The notes: generated from the letters alone by a model not told the origin. A stretch of DNA of 64,000 nucleotides from Euryodendron excelsum (GCA_033060915.1 CM065382.1:8117001-8181000); one strand, 5' to 3'. Numbered from the stretch's first letter, positions 22,456 to 33,680 are shown. Numbers and translations: made by a program.

Positions 22456-24354
22456 GACAAGTGGATTAGAGGCTAGAGTCGAGGGTTCGTCAAGGGAGTC
22501 TCACCCTCGAGGAGTCTTGTTCCTCTGACCAGTCTTAGAGAGAGAGAGATCTTCACCGAATATACGCCATCAGAGCATTAATGGATTTAATGAAAGTTAA
22601 CTACTAACATATGGGCAAATCTCTACCAGCCTTTGAGGGGATCTCGTCGCAGAGTTGACATTTGAAATGTCGGCTCTGGAGGGAACTAGTCATCAGACTT
22701 GAACACTTGCAGGTTGGAGCAATCCTCGAGGTGCCCCTCGTTTATATAAACGGGAGACCTCCCCTCAGCAAGACACAAGTCATCAACATCAAGAATCTCC
22801 ACAAGTCTTTGGTTTTCTTAGGATAGACTGCCACTCTCTTCCTAAGACTGCTTCGTCTTTCTCTTCTCCACCTCCGGTGGTTCGTCTATACAGTGTTTGT
22901 CGGTAACTTCCTAGATGGTCTCCCTGTCTCTCCCCTGCAAGTGCACGGATTCGAAGTAGTTTAGCCCGAATGGCTTCGACTATCGTATTAATCTCGGGAT
23001 TCAAGGCCCAATATAGGCAACAGCAAAACAAACTTTGACTTATCCAATTTTGATTACAAGCTAATGAGAAATGCTTCTATGAAAAGAGAACATGTAAAAT
23101 GATTTGTTTGGGTTTTGAAAATGATTTGTTACTTAATCTATAATAAAGGAAATAAAAACTAGATTAACCAATTAGAAATGAAATTGGATTCAATTGATCT
23201 AACCACCCAACTCATCCAAGGTCTTCAACAAAGTTTATAACTTAAATCAAACCCCAAAATCAAGAGAATTTGATTTGAAAATTTTAGCTTTGAAAACTAA
23301 CAATTCTCAAGCAATTGAAGTTGGATTCATGGTTAATGGGAGAATCCTAGGTTTATACATCGATTTGACTAGGATTAATACCAAATTGAAAAATTAAGCA
23401 TCAAATTAGTCAAACATAGTCAATAACCTAAGTGTTCTTAGGCATCCAACATTCAATTGATAAGAATGAATTCCTAACAATTGTAGATTCATTATCTAGG
23501 AGAGAGCCTTAGATTAATACCATCGATTTGAATGAATTTAACACACAATTGCTAAATCATGCATTGAAACCACCAAATATAATCAATAATCTAAGTGTTC
23601 TAAGATATCTACATTCAATTACTAAGAATTAGAGATCTAGGAAGATAAAACAATGAATTCATGAGATACCTCTATTGAAATCCTTGAATTCCTTGAGTGA
23701 CCTTCACAATTGAACCTAATTGAAGAGCTAGCTACTTGGATTCATAATGAAATTGACAAAATTAGAGGTGAAAACAATTGAAATTGCACTTGGAAATTAA
23801 AATTACACTACGTTGGAAGCAAATACAGGAGATTGAATTGAAATTACAAGGAAATTAAAACTATTACAAAGAGAGTTACTACCTCCCAAAACTGGAAAAT
23901 CATCCTAAACTAAGAACTAAAAAGCTCCCTCCCCAAATTGGGTCCAAAAACTGATTTATAGCTAAAAATAAATAGAGGCTCTGGAGACCGTAGGCACAGT
24001 TGGGCACACCATAGGTATGGTTGGGACCCATAGGTACGGCCTTCTTACGGACCTTTTTATGGAAAAACATCCTCTCTAAAGTTTGCAAGTTTACTGCAGG
24101 CGTAGGTCAGTTAGGTGACCGTACCTACGGTCAACAAAAAGACCGTTTTACCCTTAAGATGAATCTCAATCCCTTTTAAGCTCCAAACCTATAAATCAAG
24201 CACAAAACATCATTATGGGCATTATTAGACTAAAATGAGCATATAAACAACCTAAATGAACTAACTAAAGCTATTAGGAGCTAAGAATAACACTTTTGGA
24301 GTGTAATCACTCCTTCCATTAGGTTTGACCATTCACTTCTCAATCTCTCACACA
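22456..24354 (+). repeat. Solo or truncated LTR of the LARD family, opposite orientation, split by another LTR
   Basis: The reverse complement of 22456-22935 aligns with the LARD LTR from its aggctagag.gagggttcg region through the TATA box (TTTATATAAA at 22741) to ccaccggaggt and gtaacttc.taga. The alignment resumes at about 24321 with aggtttgaccattcac and ends ctcacaca at 24354, like the LARD LTR end. The U3 start is missing on the left. The gap is filled by the 22936-24309 insertion. Confidence 0.65.
22936..24309. mobile_element. Solo-LTR-like insertion (about 1.37 kb) inside the LARD-family LTR
   Basis: It begins TGCAAGTGCACGGATTCG and ends TTTGGAGTGTAATCA, giving TG...CA termini. These ends and the interior (two diverged repeats of about 170 bp around caccatcgattt/gaccaaataatc, and ccgtaggtacgg words at 23980-24135) are typical of long plant gypsy LTRs. 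There is no coding region. The flanks share an imperfect ctcc duplication (left ctcccc, right ctcctt). Its borders are well supported because the host LTR aligns on both sides. Confidence 0.6.
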
Positions 24355-24685
24355 ATCATAATGTCTTTAAAGTTTCATATTGAAAAGGAGACAATTCAAA
24401 ATAAACATTACTATATTATTTTAGAACCAATGATTTTATGATCTTTGAATTTTTGTATTTTTTTAATTAATGGATTAATACTTTCAAGCTTAAAGACCTA
24501 ATAACGTATTGCTATAATATATAATATAGATTAGAGAGAGAGAGAAAGAGAGTGAATTAATAGCCAAAACAAATGAGAGTTAACGTTATGTATAAAATTA
24601 GGGTCCTCTTCAGCAACAACTACCATTTGTCTGCATTAGACCTTTATATTAGTATTCATTCTATGTTATATTGATATATGGATAC

Positions 24686-24722
<37 letters not shown>

Positions 24723-25355
24723 CCTCAGGAAATGACAGATGTAATTTGTCATTTGTGATGCATGTGTGTTTATACCATATAACTTGTATGATAGATTGAT
24801 ACAATATGCAAGATAGAGTTAATTTTTGCAACAATATATTGTGTTACTATTGTGATATATCAGGTAAGTTCATGTATCTGAGATATATCGTGATATTCTT
24901 CAGTATATCCATGATTTTTGTGTTTTTTAGACCTCATTAAACTATCGTATCGCAACCTTCAAATTCTTGATATATCATGATGTATTTTGATAGTTAATAA
25001 CATGATTGGCATGAAAGAGTTAACTGTAGAATATAGGTTAGACCACATAATTGGGGCCATTTTCTTTAGTGAGATTTCCTATTCACCTATTTGATGGCAG
25101 CTCAAGCACACACTATTGTCTAGTATGCTATAGTAAAATTGACTGGATAATCCTTTTAATTAGCTATTCAAAATAGTGGCTATGAGGTAATTTGTCTAGT
25201 TTTTGCCTTTTAAGGTATCTTATAAAGGCCTCTACAGGCATGGGGGAAATAATTGGATTGTTGTAGTCCTTTTTCTTTTAAGATGACTGCACTTTTGATA
25301 TAGTTAGCTTTTGCTATACAAGGATTTCTATGCTGAAACTTCATTTGCATTGCAG
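24355..25355. other. 3' part of intron 1, with GA microsatellites
   Basis: No gene is seen. GA dinucleotide runs lie at 24534-24553 and 24689-24719. The last 40 bases before 25356 contain a T-rich tract, and tttgcattgcag is the acceptor of the next nardilysin-like exon. Confidence 0.55.
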
Positions 25356-25477
25356 GATGAACTTAATGATGAGGCCTTTGCAAATTACAGAAGTGGGTTA
25401 ATTGCAAAGCTGCTGGCAAAGGTTCCATCTCTCATATATGAAACGAGTCGATTTTGGAGTGAAATAGAAGATAGAAG
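25356..25477 (+). CDS. Nardilysin/insulin-degrading-enzyme-like M16 peptidase, penultimate exon
   Basis: The exon encodes DELNDEAFANYRSGLIAKLL and then VPSLIYETSRFWSEIEDR, ending in a split Arg codon (AG|gtacta). The acceptor is cattgcag. In plant nardilysin-like proteins the same stretch (acidic start, YRSG.IA.LL, W..I.D.RY) directly follows the DNFI..L motif of the preceding exon and precedes YMFD of the next. The exon is short and has no stops. It sits between a 25-kb and a 6.3-kb intron, so accurate splicing depends on these two sites. Confidence 0.88.
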
Positions 25478-25792
25478 GTACTATCATATCCTCATATTTA
25501 TTGGTGTGTAAATGGTTAACACCTTTTGTTGTTGATTATCGGATGGTGCCATTATCTTTTGTTATGAATTATTGACGTTGCCATTATCATTTACGTCTAG
25601 GTCCTTTTATATGTTTTGAGTATATTGATGTTGCCATTATCATTTACGACTAGGTCCTTTTATAAGTTTTGAGTCTTCTGACTCGAGTTCTTCAGATTTT
25701 CAATTTTCATAGGTTTTAAATACCCCAACCATCTAGTTTGCATGAATTTTTCCTTTACCATTTAATTTTGTCATTATTATTATTATTATTAT

Positions 25793-25970
25793 TGTTAGTG
25801 AGTTTTATTTCTGATAAGTGTAGTCTTGTACTTTTGCTACTTGTTTGACTAGTATATATATGAATGCTAAGGTGTAGGAATTATATTGTATAACCCTAAG
25901 CCTATTTTCTTTCCTCTAATATCTCTCTACCTCTTCTTTTCTCCTATTTAATCCTAATTTCCACTTCAAC
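25793..25970 (+). repeat. Copia 5' LTR
   Basis: This 178-bp LTR begins TGTTAGTGAGTTTTATTTC and is collinear with 30784-30956, with scattered substitutions and small indels. It contains tagtatatatatgaatgc, a possible TATA region, in both copies. Confidence 0.85.
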
Positions 25971-25984
25971 TTGGTACCAGAGCA
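25971..25984 (+). other. Copia primer binding site
   Basis: TTGGTACCAGAGC directly follows the 5' LTR. It differs at one base from the TGGTATCAGAGC complement of plant initiator-Met tRNA. The leader from here to 26659 is T-rich and non-coding. Confidence 0.75.
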
Positions 25985-26659
25985 ACACGACCTGTACCTT
26001 GAACACCTTAGAACACTTTGGGGGTTGTCGCACTATAACAGTGACGTGCTAATGTCATCATTCGTAAGATGACGTCAGCACTGTACAGGTCGGCTGACTC
26101 TGGTGAACACCTTTTTTTGATCGACTTGCCCTCTTGGTATTTACGGTGATTTTTCCTTATTTTTTTGAAGAAGTTCGATGCAAGTTTTAGTTTTTTTTTT
26201 TTTTTTCAGAATTTTGGCCCTATTTTCTTTGATCTGAGAATTTGGTCATTACCCAACTTTTTTGCTGCTTTGAATCTACTGTGGGGGTTCCGAAAATAGT
26301 ATATGAGATTTGCTTTGCTAGGTTCTTCTTGATTTTTTTTTGGAGTTTTTGCCTTTTTTTTTTAAGCAAAACAAAGGGTCGACTCCCTGTTTTAGCCATT
26401 ATCCAACCATGTTGCTGGTTTGAATTTAGTGTGTGGGTGCCGAAATCAGCCTCTGAGGACTGCCTTGATAGTTTCTTCTTGATTTAGTGGAATATTTCCT
26501 TCGTTTGAGCCAAAAATAGCCCTGGCTAACTTGTTTTTGTAGTATTTTTGCTGCCTTAATCCATTTTCTACTCTTCTTGATTAGTCTGCTGGCTCTTGTG
26601 CGGCTCACTGCTGGTATCTTTGCTCCTTGTTATTTGATTGGTTTATTTTTTTAATTTCT

Positions 26660-27420
26660 ATGGCTACCCAAAAGGCTCCTGAATATAAAGGTTCTCTGAT
26701 TAGGGAGGATGACCTGCCTTGCTCGATTACTTCTAAGCGATTAGATGGGTTAAACTACCTTGCCTGGGCCTATGCAGTGAAAATTTTTCTTCGTGAGAAA
26801 CGAAAACTGAAATTCATCCCCAGTTTACCTCCTTCCTCTGAGGATTCACTATCTAATGATTAGTTAAGTGAGGATTCCATTGTTATAGGCTGGTTGTGGC
26901 ATAGTTTGAAACCTCATATTACAACTATCATTGAGTTTTGTGATTCCTCCAAAAAAATTTGGGATTCTCTTGCCGAATCTCTTTCACAACGGAGTAATAT
27001 CTCCTGAGTCTTTGAGTTGTATGAGCAGATCTTCACCACTAAACAGTCTGGCAAGTCCTTAGCTGATTATTATAGCACCCTTAAGAATTTGTCGGAGCAA
27101 CTGTTGCAGCTTCGTCCCTTTACTGTTGATTTGGAGCAACAAAAACGGCATTGGGAGGATTTTATAATTGCTTCCTTACTTCTGGCTTAGACCTCTCACT
27201 TTGTGACTTTAACGATTAGATTCTTACCAGTGAGACTCAAAGTGGTTCACGTGGTCCCTTTCGCGGTGGGTCTTATAGTATTCGTAAGGGTCGCAATTCT
27301 CGTGGTGGTGGACATTCTCGTGACCGCAGTAATAGTACTCAGGGCCGCAATGATCTTAAGTGCACTCATTGTGGTGGTACCAATCATACTGAGCCATGGT
27401 GTTAGACAAAGTATGAAAAG
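26660..27420 (+). pseudogene. Copia gag with zinc knuckle (decayed)
   Basis: The ATG at 26660 opens MATQKAPEYKGSLIREDD, followed by LDGLNYLAWAYAVKIFLREK, the N-terminal block of plant copia gag. A TAG at about 26861 interrupts, and the same frame continues with gag-like sequence and further stops. The knuckle CTHCGGTNHTEPWC is encoded at about 27361-27402 in a shifted frame after a Gly/Arg/Ser-rich segment. Confidence 0.85.
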
Positions 27421-27552
27421 TCGGACAGTGTCAATCATGTTACCAGTGGCTCTACTAATGCTATTCTCGCTCAACTTAGTGATATTATCCAGAGCCTGAG
27501 TATTGCACTTCCCTCCTCATCTATTATTCAGCTTAATGATGTTGTTCAGACT

Positions 27553-28660
27553 TTGCGTACTGCTCTTCCTTCCCCTTCCACTGCTACCTTAGCTAATTCA
27601 GGTAACATTGCTTGTGTGACCACTTTCTTTTTATCTTGGGTCATTGATTCTGGAGCTAGCTCACATATGTCCAATAATTCTTCTTTATTTTCTAATTTGC
27701 GTTATCTTAACCACCATATTGTTCTAGTTGATGGATCTTCTAGGCCGGTTAGTGGTAAGGGGGTTTTGCATCCTAATGAATCTCTCTCTTTACCTTCGAG
27801 TCTTTATGTTCCTCAGTTTCCCTTCAACTTGCTTTCAGTTAGTCAATTATCTAAAGTTTTATATTATTCTATAACCTTTACTCCTATTTCATGTGTCTTT
27901 TAGGACCTCAAGACCAAGAAGAAGATTGGTTTGGGGCATGAGAAGAATGGCTTGTATTCTGCATTGTGCTCCTTCTGTCACTTCATCTGCATTGAATGCT
28001 ACCGTCTCTTTTCTTCAGTGGAATTTTCGTCTGGGCTATTCCTCTTCAGCCAAATTTAAGTTAGCTTTCCCTAATTTGAGTCATGTGTCTCGTTTAAAGT
28101 GTGAAGTTTGTCAGCTTGAAAAGCATCACTATAGTTCTTTTTCGAGTCGTAGTCTTAATCGTCAATCCGGGTCATTTGATGTAATTCATATGGATATTTG
28201 GGGCCCTTCTCGAACTTCTACTATTAATAGATTTCTTTATTTTGTGATATTTGATGATGACTATTCTCGTATGATTTGGTTATTTTTGATGAAACAGCGC
28301 TCTGAATTGCCTTTTATTATTTTCAAATTCTACAATGAAATCTTTACTTAATTTGGTAAACATATAAAAGTTTTGCGCTCTGATAATACCTTAGAATATA
28401 CTCAGTCTGTTCTTCATTCGTTTTGTGCTGATTGTGGCATTATTCATCAAACTAGTTATGTTCGTACCTCTCAACAAAATGATGTTGCTGAACGTAAACA
28501 CCGTCACCTCTTGGATGTGGCTCGTACTATGATGTTTAACATGCATGTTCCTAAACTTTTTTGGGGAGATACAGTTCTTACTGCATGTTACCTTATCAAT
28601 TGTATGCATTCTGTGGTCTTGCCTCAAAAACAGTCTCCTTTCTCCATCTTATACTCTTAA
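27553..28660 (+). pseudogene. Copia protease and integrase (decayed)
   Basis: The frame 27553-27903 has the protease active site WVIDSGASSHMS. After a stop and frame change, 27990-28351 has the integrase zinc region (CEVCQLEKHH) and the first catalytic Asp in VIHMDIWGP. 28373-28660 follows with the second Asp (LRSDNTLEY) and the conserved QQNDVAERKHRHLLDVARTM block holding the Glu. Stops occur at about 27901 and 28349. Confidence 0.88.
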
Positions 28661-28699
28661 CACTTCTCCCTTCATAGTTACTCCCCGTATCTTTGGTTG

Positions 28700-30776
28700 T
28701 GTTGCCTTTATTCATAACCTTGATCCTACTTTGAACAAATTATCTCATCGAGCTCGTAAGTGTATTTTTCTTGGATATTCTCGTACTCGAAAGAGTTATT
28801 GGTGTTAATTTCCTCCCTTGTGGCGATACTTTGTCAGCGCTAATGTTACATTTTTTTAGTCGACTTCCTTTTTTTCTATTTCTGGTCAACAAATGTCATC
28901 TGATCTAATATGTTCTCGTGAGGGGGAGCCTCCCTTTCCGTCTTCTTCTCCTACGCTTCCTATACCCATGTCTTCTTTCTCCTTATCTTCGTCTCTTGTG
29001 ACTAATCCTCCTTTACAGGTTTATCAGCACTCTCAAATTTGCTCGGTTGTCCCTTATGGCCCGACTTTAGCATCCTCTTCGTTTGAGGTTCCTCATGTTC
29101 TTTACTTCCAAAGTCTGATGATTTACCTATTGCTTTACGCTGAGATAAATGTACTTGTACTTAGCACCCTATTGCTCAGTTTGTTTCTTATGGTCGTACT
29201 TCATTTTCTCCATTCCTTTGCTAGTGCCTTGTCTTCTTTTTCTATACTTTTTTCTTATCAACAGGCTTTATCTTCAGCTAGCTGGAAGCATGCAATGAAT
29301 GAGGAAATGAGTGTCCTTTCTACTAATAAGACTGGAGAACTTACTTCTCTTCCACCTGGAAAACATACAGTGGGTTGTCGATGGGTTTATACTGCTAAGT
29401 ACCTTCTCGATGGTTCTATTGAGCGCCTTAAGGCCCGCTTGGTTGCTAAAGGGTACACTCAGACACATGATGTTGATTATCTCAAAATTTTCTCTCCTGT
29501 TGTTCGCCTTAACTTCGTTCGGATTCTATTGGTTGTTGTTGTTGCTCGTTCCTGGCCTTTATATCAGCTTGATATATAGAGTACCTTTCTTTATGGCGAT
29601 CTTCAAAAGGAAGTTTACATGGATCAGCCGCCTAGCTATGTTGTGTTTGTTAGTGCAAACCTTGTTTGTTGCCTTCGAAAGGCTTTATACGGTTTGAAGC
29701 AATCTCCTCGTACCTGGTTTGATAGATTCAATGCCTTTGTGCTTGACTATGGTTTCCAGCAATCTATTTCTGATCATTCTGTGTTTGTTCATCATTCCTC
29801 TGCTAGTACCATTACCTTGATTGTTTATGTTGATGATATTATTATTTATGATAGTGACTCTATTGGTATTGTTGATTTAAAGCATCATTTGAGTACAATT
29901 TCACACTAAAGATTTGGGGGTTCTTTGTTTTTTTGGGGTTGAGGTTTCATGTTTTTCTCAGGGCATTTTTCTCTCCCAACAAAAATATATACTTGACCTC
30001 TTATCGGGGATTGGTCTCGTGGGTTTTCGACCAGTAAAACTTCTATGGATCCAACTATTAAGCTTGATTTTGAGCTTGGGGAACTCTTTTCTGATATCGG
30101 TCACTATTGGTACCTTGTTGGCAAATTGATTTACCTCACTGTTACTCGCCTCGACATTGCTTATGTTGTTGGGGTTGTCAATTAGCATATGCATGCTCCT
30201 CGTGATCCACATTTTGTAGCTGTTTGTTGCATTCTGTGATATCTGAAGGGTGGACCTGGTCATGGCTTGTTATATCAGCCTTCTCCTTCTTTGTTTGTTA
30301 CCAGTTTTAGTGATGCTAATTGGGCTAGTAGTCGTTTCGATAGATGTTCCACCTCTGGTTAGTGTACATTTGTTGGTGACAATCTTGTTACTTGACGGAG
30401 TAAAAAGCAGACTGTTGTTGCTTGCTCTAGTGCTAAAGTTGAGTATTGTGCTATAGCTCATACTACTTCCGAGATAATATGGATTCGCTCTTTGCTTTAG
30501 GATTTTGGTATTGTTGTCCCTACTCTTATGCCGATGTGTTGTGAAAATCAAGCTACCATCTTTACAGCAATTAATCATGTTTTCCATGAGCATACTAAAC
30601 ATATTGAAGTCGATTGTCACTTTATTCGGGATCTTGTGTTGAGCAAACAAATTGTTACTCTTTATGTCCGTTCCAACTCTCAGTTGGGCGATATTTTCAC
30701 GAAGCCGTTAACTCGTTCTTCTTTTCAGTCTTTGTGTTTCAAACTAGGTATGTTTGATTTGTATGCTCCAACTTGA
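28700..30776 (+). pseudogene. Copia reverse transcriptase and RNase H (decayed)
   Basis: The integrase-RT linker contains CIFLGYSRTRKSYWC. The RT begins with SWKHAMNEEMSVLSTN and has LPPGKHTVGCRWVYTAKY, RLVAKGYTQTHDVDY, YGLKQSPRTWFDRF and the catalytic YVDDIII (about 29835). RNase H motifs follow at 30420-30640, including AKVEYCAIA and HTKHIEVDCHFIRD, ending TKPLTR...LYAPT with a stop at 30774-30776, just before the PPT. At least five stops or frameshifts are present, for example the TAG at about 29577. Confidence 0.9.
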
Positions 30777-30783
30777 AGGGGAG

Positions 30784-30956
30784 TGTTAGCGAGTCTTATT
30801 TCTAATAAGGGTAGTCTTGTACTTTTGCTAACTAATATATATATGAATGCTAATGTGTAGGGGTTATATCATGTAACCCCAAGCCTATTTTCTTTCGTCT
30901 AATCTCTCTCTACCTTTTCTCATCTCCTTCCATCTAACTCTTATTTCCACTTCAAC
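30784..30956 (+). repeat. Copia 3' LTR
   Basis: It starts TGTTAGCGAGTC directly after the polypurine tract tgaaggggag and ends CACTTCAAC before an ATT repeat. It is collinear with the 5' LTR. Confidence 0.85.
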
Positions 30957-31765
30957 TATTATTATTATTATTTTGGCACAATTGAGTTAGATCAGACTTG
31001 TACACACTGGTTTATCATCAGCTTCAGAATTCTGTTAGGTGACTGATCGATTCAATTGTAGGCTGATCATGCATGCGAACAAAGCATGGTTTGCCAACAT
31101 CATATCTATATTATCCATTGCATTTTGGCCCAGAAAATTTTTATTAGTTTATCTGGGTAAAAATCTCAATTCTTTTTTTTTTTCATGACAACCGAGATAA
31201 ACTGAAAAAAGCTATTATAACTCTGTTTGATACTTGTGGAAGGGAAAGGAAAACAAAGAGAAAGAAAATGAGAGAACATGGAAGCCTGGAAGGAGAAGTG
31301 ATTTTTTTCCTTTGTTTGATTTTGCAAAAAAGAAGAGAGAAAAGTGGAAGGAAAACCACTTTCCATTATTTGAAATTGAAAGGAAAAAGAAAAGAAGAGA
31401 GAAGAGAAAAGGGAGGAAAAGTGGGTAAAAAACAACTCTCTCCCTTTTCTCTTCCCTTTCTCCTCTCTTCTCTCCTAAATTAGAAACCAAATAAAGGAAG
31501 GGAATGTTTCCTTCCCTTTCCTTTCTTTCCTCAATTATCAAACAGAGCCTTATATATAAGCGGTGACTTGTTGTTCATCTTCTGTTCCTCATTTCTTTTC
31601 CACAATCATACATAAAACAAGGTTTGTATGGTAGCAGCTATTTATTTTGATGCAGAATGAAGGTGTTCAGAATGGTTGTTCAATCGATACTTATATAAGA
31701 AAATTGTGTTTTCCCAGTTCATTTTCCGACGGTCATTTAACTATAAAATATTGTCAATCTTGCAG
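30957..31765. other. 3' part of intron 2
   Basis: It begins with an ATT microsatellite, holds the foldback MITE at 31221-31547, and ends with gtcaatcttgcag, the acceptor of the last coding exon. No coding region is seen. An upstream in-frame extension of the last exon (from 31647) is intron read-through, since the split Arg codon requires the acceptor at 31765. Confidence 0.55.
31221..31547. mobile_element. Foldback MITE with ctctgtttgata termini
   Basis: The left end CTCTGTTTGATACTTG and the complement of the right end, CTCTGTTTGATAATTG, differ at one base. Purine-rich gggaaaggaaa next to the left end pairs with cctttcctttc next to the right end, so the 327-bp unit folds along much of its length. 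It has no coding capacity. Similar purine/pyrimidine foldbacks occur at 55190-55470 and 61695-61850. Confidence 0.6.
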
Positions 31766-32009
31766 GTATATGTTTGACTACCGTGCGAAGGAAGCGGAGG
31801 AAGTCAGGAGCATCCAGAAGAGTGATGTTATTGAGTGGTACAATACTTATATAAGAAAACCATCTCCAAAGTGTCGGAGGCTTGCAGTTCGAGTTTGGGG
31901 TTGCAATGCTGACTGGAAAGAAGCCAACATACCTGCGCCATCTGTGCAAGTCATTGAAGACGTCTCAGCCTTCAAGCTGTCGTCGAAGTTCTATCCAACC
32001 TTCTGTTAA
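31766..32009 (+). CDS. Nardilysin/insulin-degrading-enzyme-like M16 peptidase, last coding exon
   Basis: The exon completes the split Arg codon and encodes YMFDYRAKEAEEVRSIQKSD, then the C-terminal block with SPKCRRLAVRVWGCN and the terminus KLSSKFYPTFC before TAA (32007-32009). The CRRLAVRVWGC and SKFYP..C ending is characteristic of plant nardilysin-like proteins as I recall them. It differs from the PTS1-like C terminus of the peroxisomal IDE-like enzyme. The three exons in the window give 172 continuous residues without a stop. Family members are zinc endopeptidases of the cytosol; the zinc-binding HxxEH half lies upstream of the window. Confidence 0.9.
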
Positions 32010-32535
32010 TAGATTGCTAAACCGTACTCAACATGCGATAAATTATAATATACCTTAATACCCTAATGTCTGTCAGATTATTCTATTAGATATTGCTTTA
32101 AAACAGGACATTAATATCGAGATCACGAACCCAAAGTAAGGATTTGTTTTTTAAAATTATGTTAATTTCTTTCACGTATTATTAATTTATCATTATTGAG
32201 GAGGTCATTCTTTTCCTTAAGGTTCTCTATTGCTCGAAAGTGGAGGAGGAAGGCTATGGGATCTTCCAAGAAGACTAAATACTTTCAAAATTGAAGTAAG
32301 TTGTTATGATTCAACCAGAAGGCGTATAATTTATCTACTTTGCAGCTCTTTTTAAAGCTCTTTTAGAGTTTTCTCAGAGGGATTAATAAATTATTTTGTA
32401 TTCTTGAAACATCATGTGTTTTTACTTCTCTACTAACATGGAGGTGGGTTTCTTATTTGTTAGGTAAGGTATTTGATCTTACTTGAGAATTTTATCATTA
32501 TATATTTTGTGAAACAAAGATCACGTGATTTTTAA
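32010..32535 (+). other. 3' UTR and flank of the nardilysin-like gene
   Basis: AT-rich sequence follows the stop. An AATAAA-type signal is at 32384-32389, and weaker AATTATAAT words are at about 32040. A possible 3'-UTR intron is suggested by gtaagg at 32136 and ttccttaag at 32220, but nothing confirms it. Confidence 0.4.
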
Positions 32536-32830
32536 AAGCATTTTGAATAATTTATCTCAGGGATCCTTGGGAACGACTGCCAAACTCATGTGCATTAGAG
32601 TGAAATGACGGATGCATATGATTCAACCAAAAAGGGTGTGACTTCACCTGGTCCTTAAATAGTAAAATATTAAATGGTCTAAAAGCATTTTGAATAATTT
32701 ATCTCAGGGATCCTTGGGAACAACTGCCAAACCCATGTGCATTACAGTGAAATGACGGATGCATATGACTCAACCAAAAAAAGGATGTGACTTCACTTGG
32801 TCCTTAAATAGTAAAATATTAAATGGTCTG
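32536..32830. repeat. Tandem duplication of about 145 bp
   Basis: Two adjacent copies begin aaaagcattttgaataattt and end aaatagtaaaatattaaatg. They differ at only a handful of positions plus a short A-run change, so the duplication is recent. The second copy leads into the longer segment that is also present at 40.4-43.0 kb. Confidence 0.85.
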
Positions 32831-33680
32831 GTTTTGGCCCCCGTTATGCTTCAAGGGCCGTGGGTGCTCCACTTATTTGTAGGGTGATTTATTGGTTGTC
32901 TAGATTTCTTGTTACGGTAGTTTTTGTGAATCAACAAAAATATTATGTTACTATCTTTTAGGAGACTTTTTGGAATGGATTGTTCTACAATTGATTGCCA
33001 AAAATCTCATTCAAATCAGGTTTTTCATTAAGAATTATTAAAACTTGTTATCCACCAAGTAATAAGCAAGGTGACCTTACATAGCCTGGGTTTGCCAGTA
33101 AAACAAGAGAAATTGAGGAATGAAGGAATAGAAAATATCACCAGGTGTTGGGAGTGTCCAAACTACCACGATTAAATTGTAAGTAAATGGCAAGAGCTTG
33201 GTATCTTCCCCACATTGAAATAAAATGACCAAGCTACCAAAAAGGTCAGACTTAATGGTGGTGCACTGGCAGTATTGCCCTTTAATAAGTTCATCATAAA
33301 AACTGTCAAAAGACAAGGCAGTTGATGGGAGAGGGGACGCCTCTGTTCCAGAATGATTAAATTAGTTAATGTTACTGAGATTCAGTCATCCTCCTGGACC
33401 TAGACCTTCCGCATATGGAAGTTACTCAGTGATCACTGAATTTCCATGAAGGTGGGTTGGTTTTCCCTTTAAAGCAAACACTTTAGTGAAGAACCTAACA
33501 ATGGTTGGTGGGGTTTTGTCCCACCTGATTTAAATTTGCATTTGCACCTTCCATTGGGGATTCAAGTTGGCCTTTCAGTTGCTTCAGTTTCTTGTGATTG
33601 TGTTCTTTCAATGGCTAGCAGCCACTGGAAGTCTGTTGGGATGATCCCGTGGTGCCGGCGGACAATCCCTTGTGGATGTC
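32718..33680 (+). repeat. Proximal copy of a duplicated segment of about 1 kb
   Basis: It is collinear with 40440-42970 once three insertions in the latter are removed. Shared words include actgccaaacccatgtgc, attgattgccaaaaatctca, ttgttatccaccaag, atagcctgggtttg, tgttactgagattcag, gaatttccatgaaggtggg and ctttcaatggctag. No reading frame is conserved between the copies. Confidence 0.75.

Larger units (their letters stand above)
265..25355 (+). other. 25.1-kb intron of the nardilysin-like gene, filled by nested transposons
   Basis: The intron begins gtaagt and ends tttgcattgcag. It joins two exons whose translations are contiguous in the family (phase 0 to phase 0). At least five separate mobile elements or remnants account for most of its length and are listed individually. 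No missing coding exon is needed: the end of the first exon (GLKEFL) and the start of the next (DELNDEAF) match adjacent positions in plant nardilysin-like proteins. Confidence 0.8.
25793..30956 (+). mobile_element. Ty1/copia retrotransposon, full length but decayed
   Basis: This 5.16-kb element has short LTRs (25793-25970 and 30784-30956, starting TGTTAG and ending CACTTCAAC). A primer binding site follows the left LTR, and a polypurine tract (GAAGGGGAG) precedes the right one. The domain order gag, protease, integrase, reverse transcriptase, RNase H is that of Ty1/copia. Stops and frameshifts occur in every domain. Both flanks are ATT repeats (25773-25792 and 30957-30972), so the target was a trinucleotide microsatellite and the exact duplication cannot be read. 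It lies in sense orientation in intron 2 of the nardilysin-like gene. Confidence 0.92.

Noticed and set aside
31647..31765. Upstream extension of the last peptidase exon frame
   Set aside because: The frame is open by chance through the intron end. The family sequence and the split Arg codon fix the exon start at 31766.
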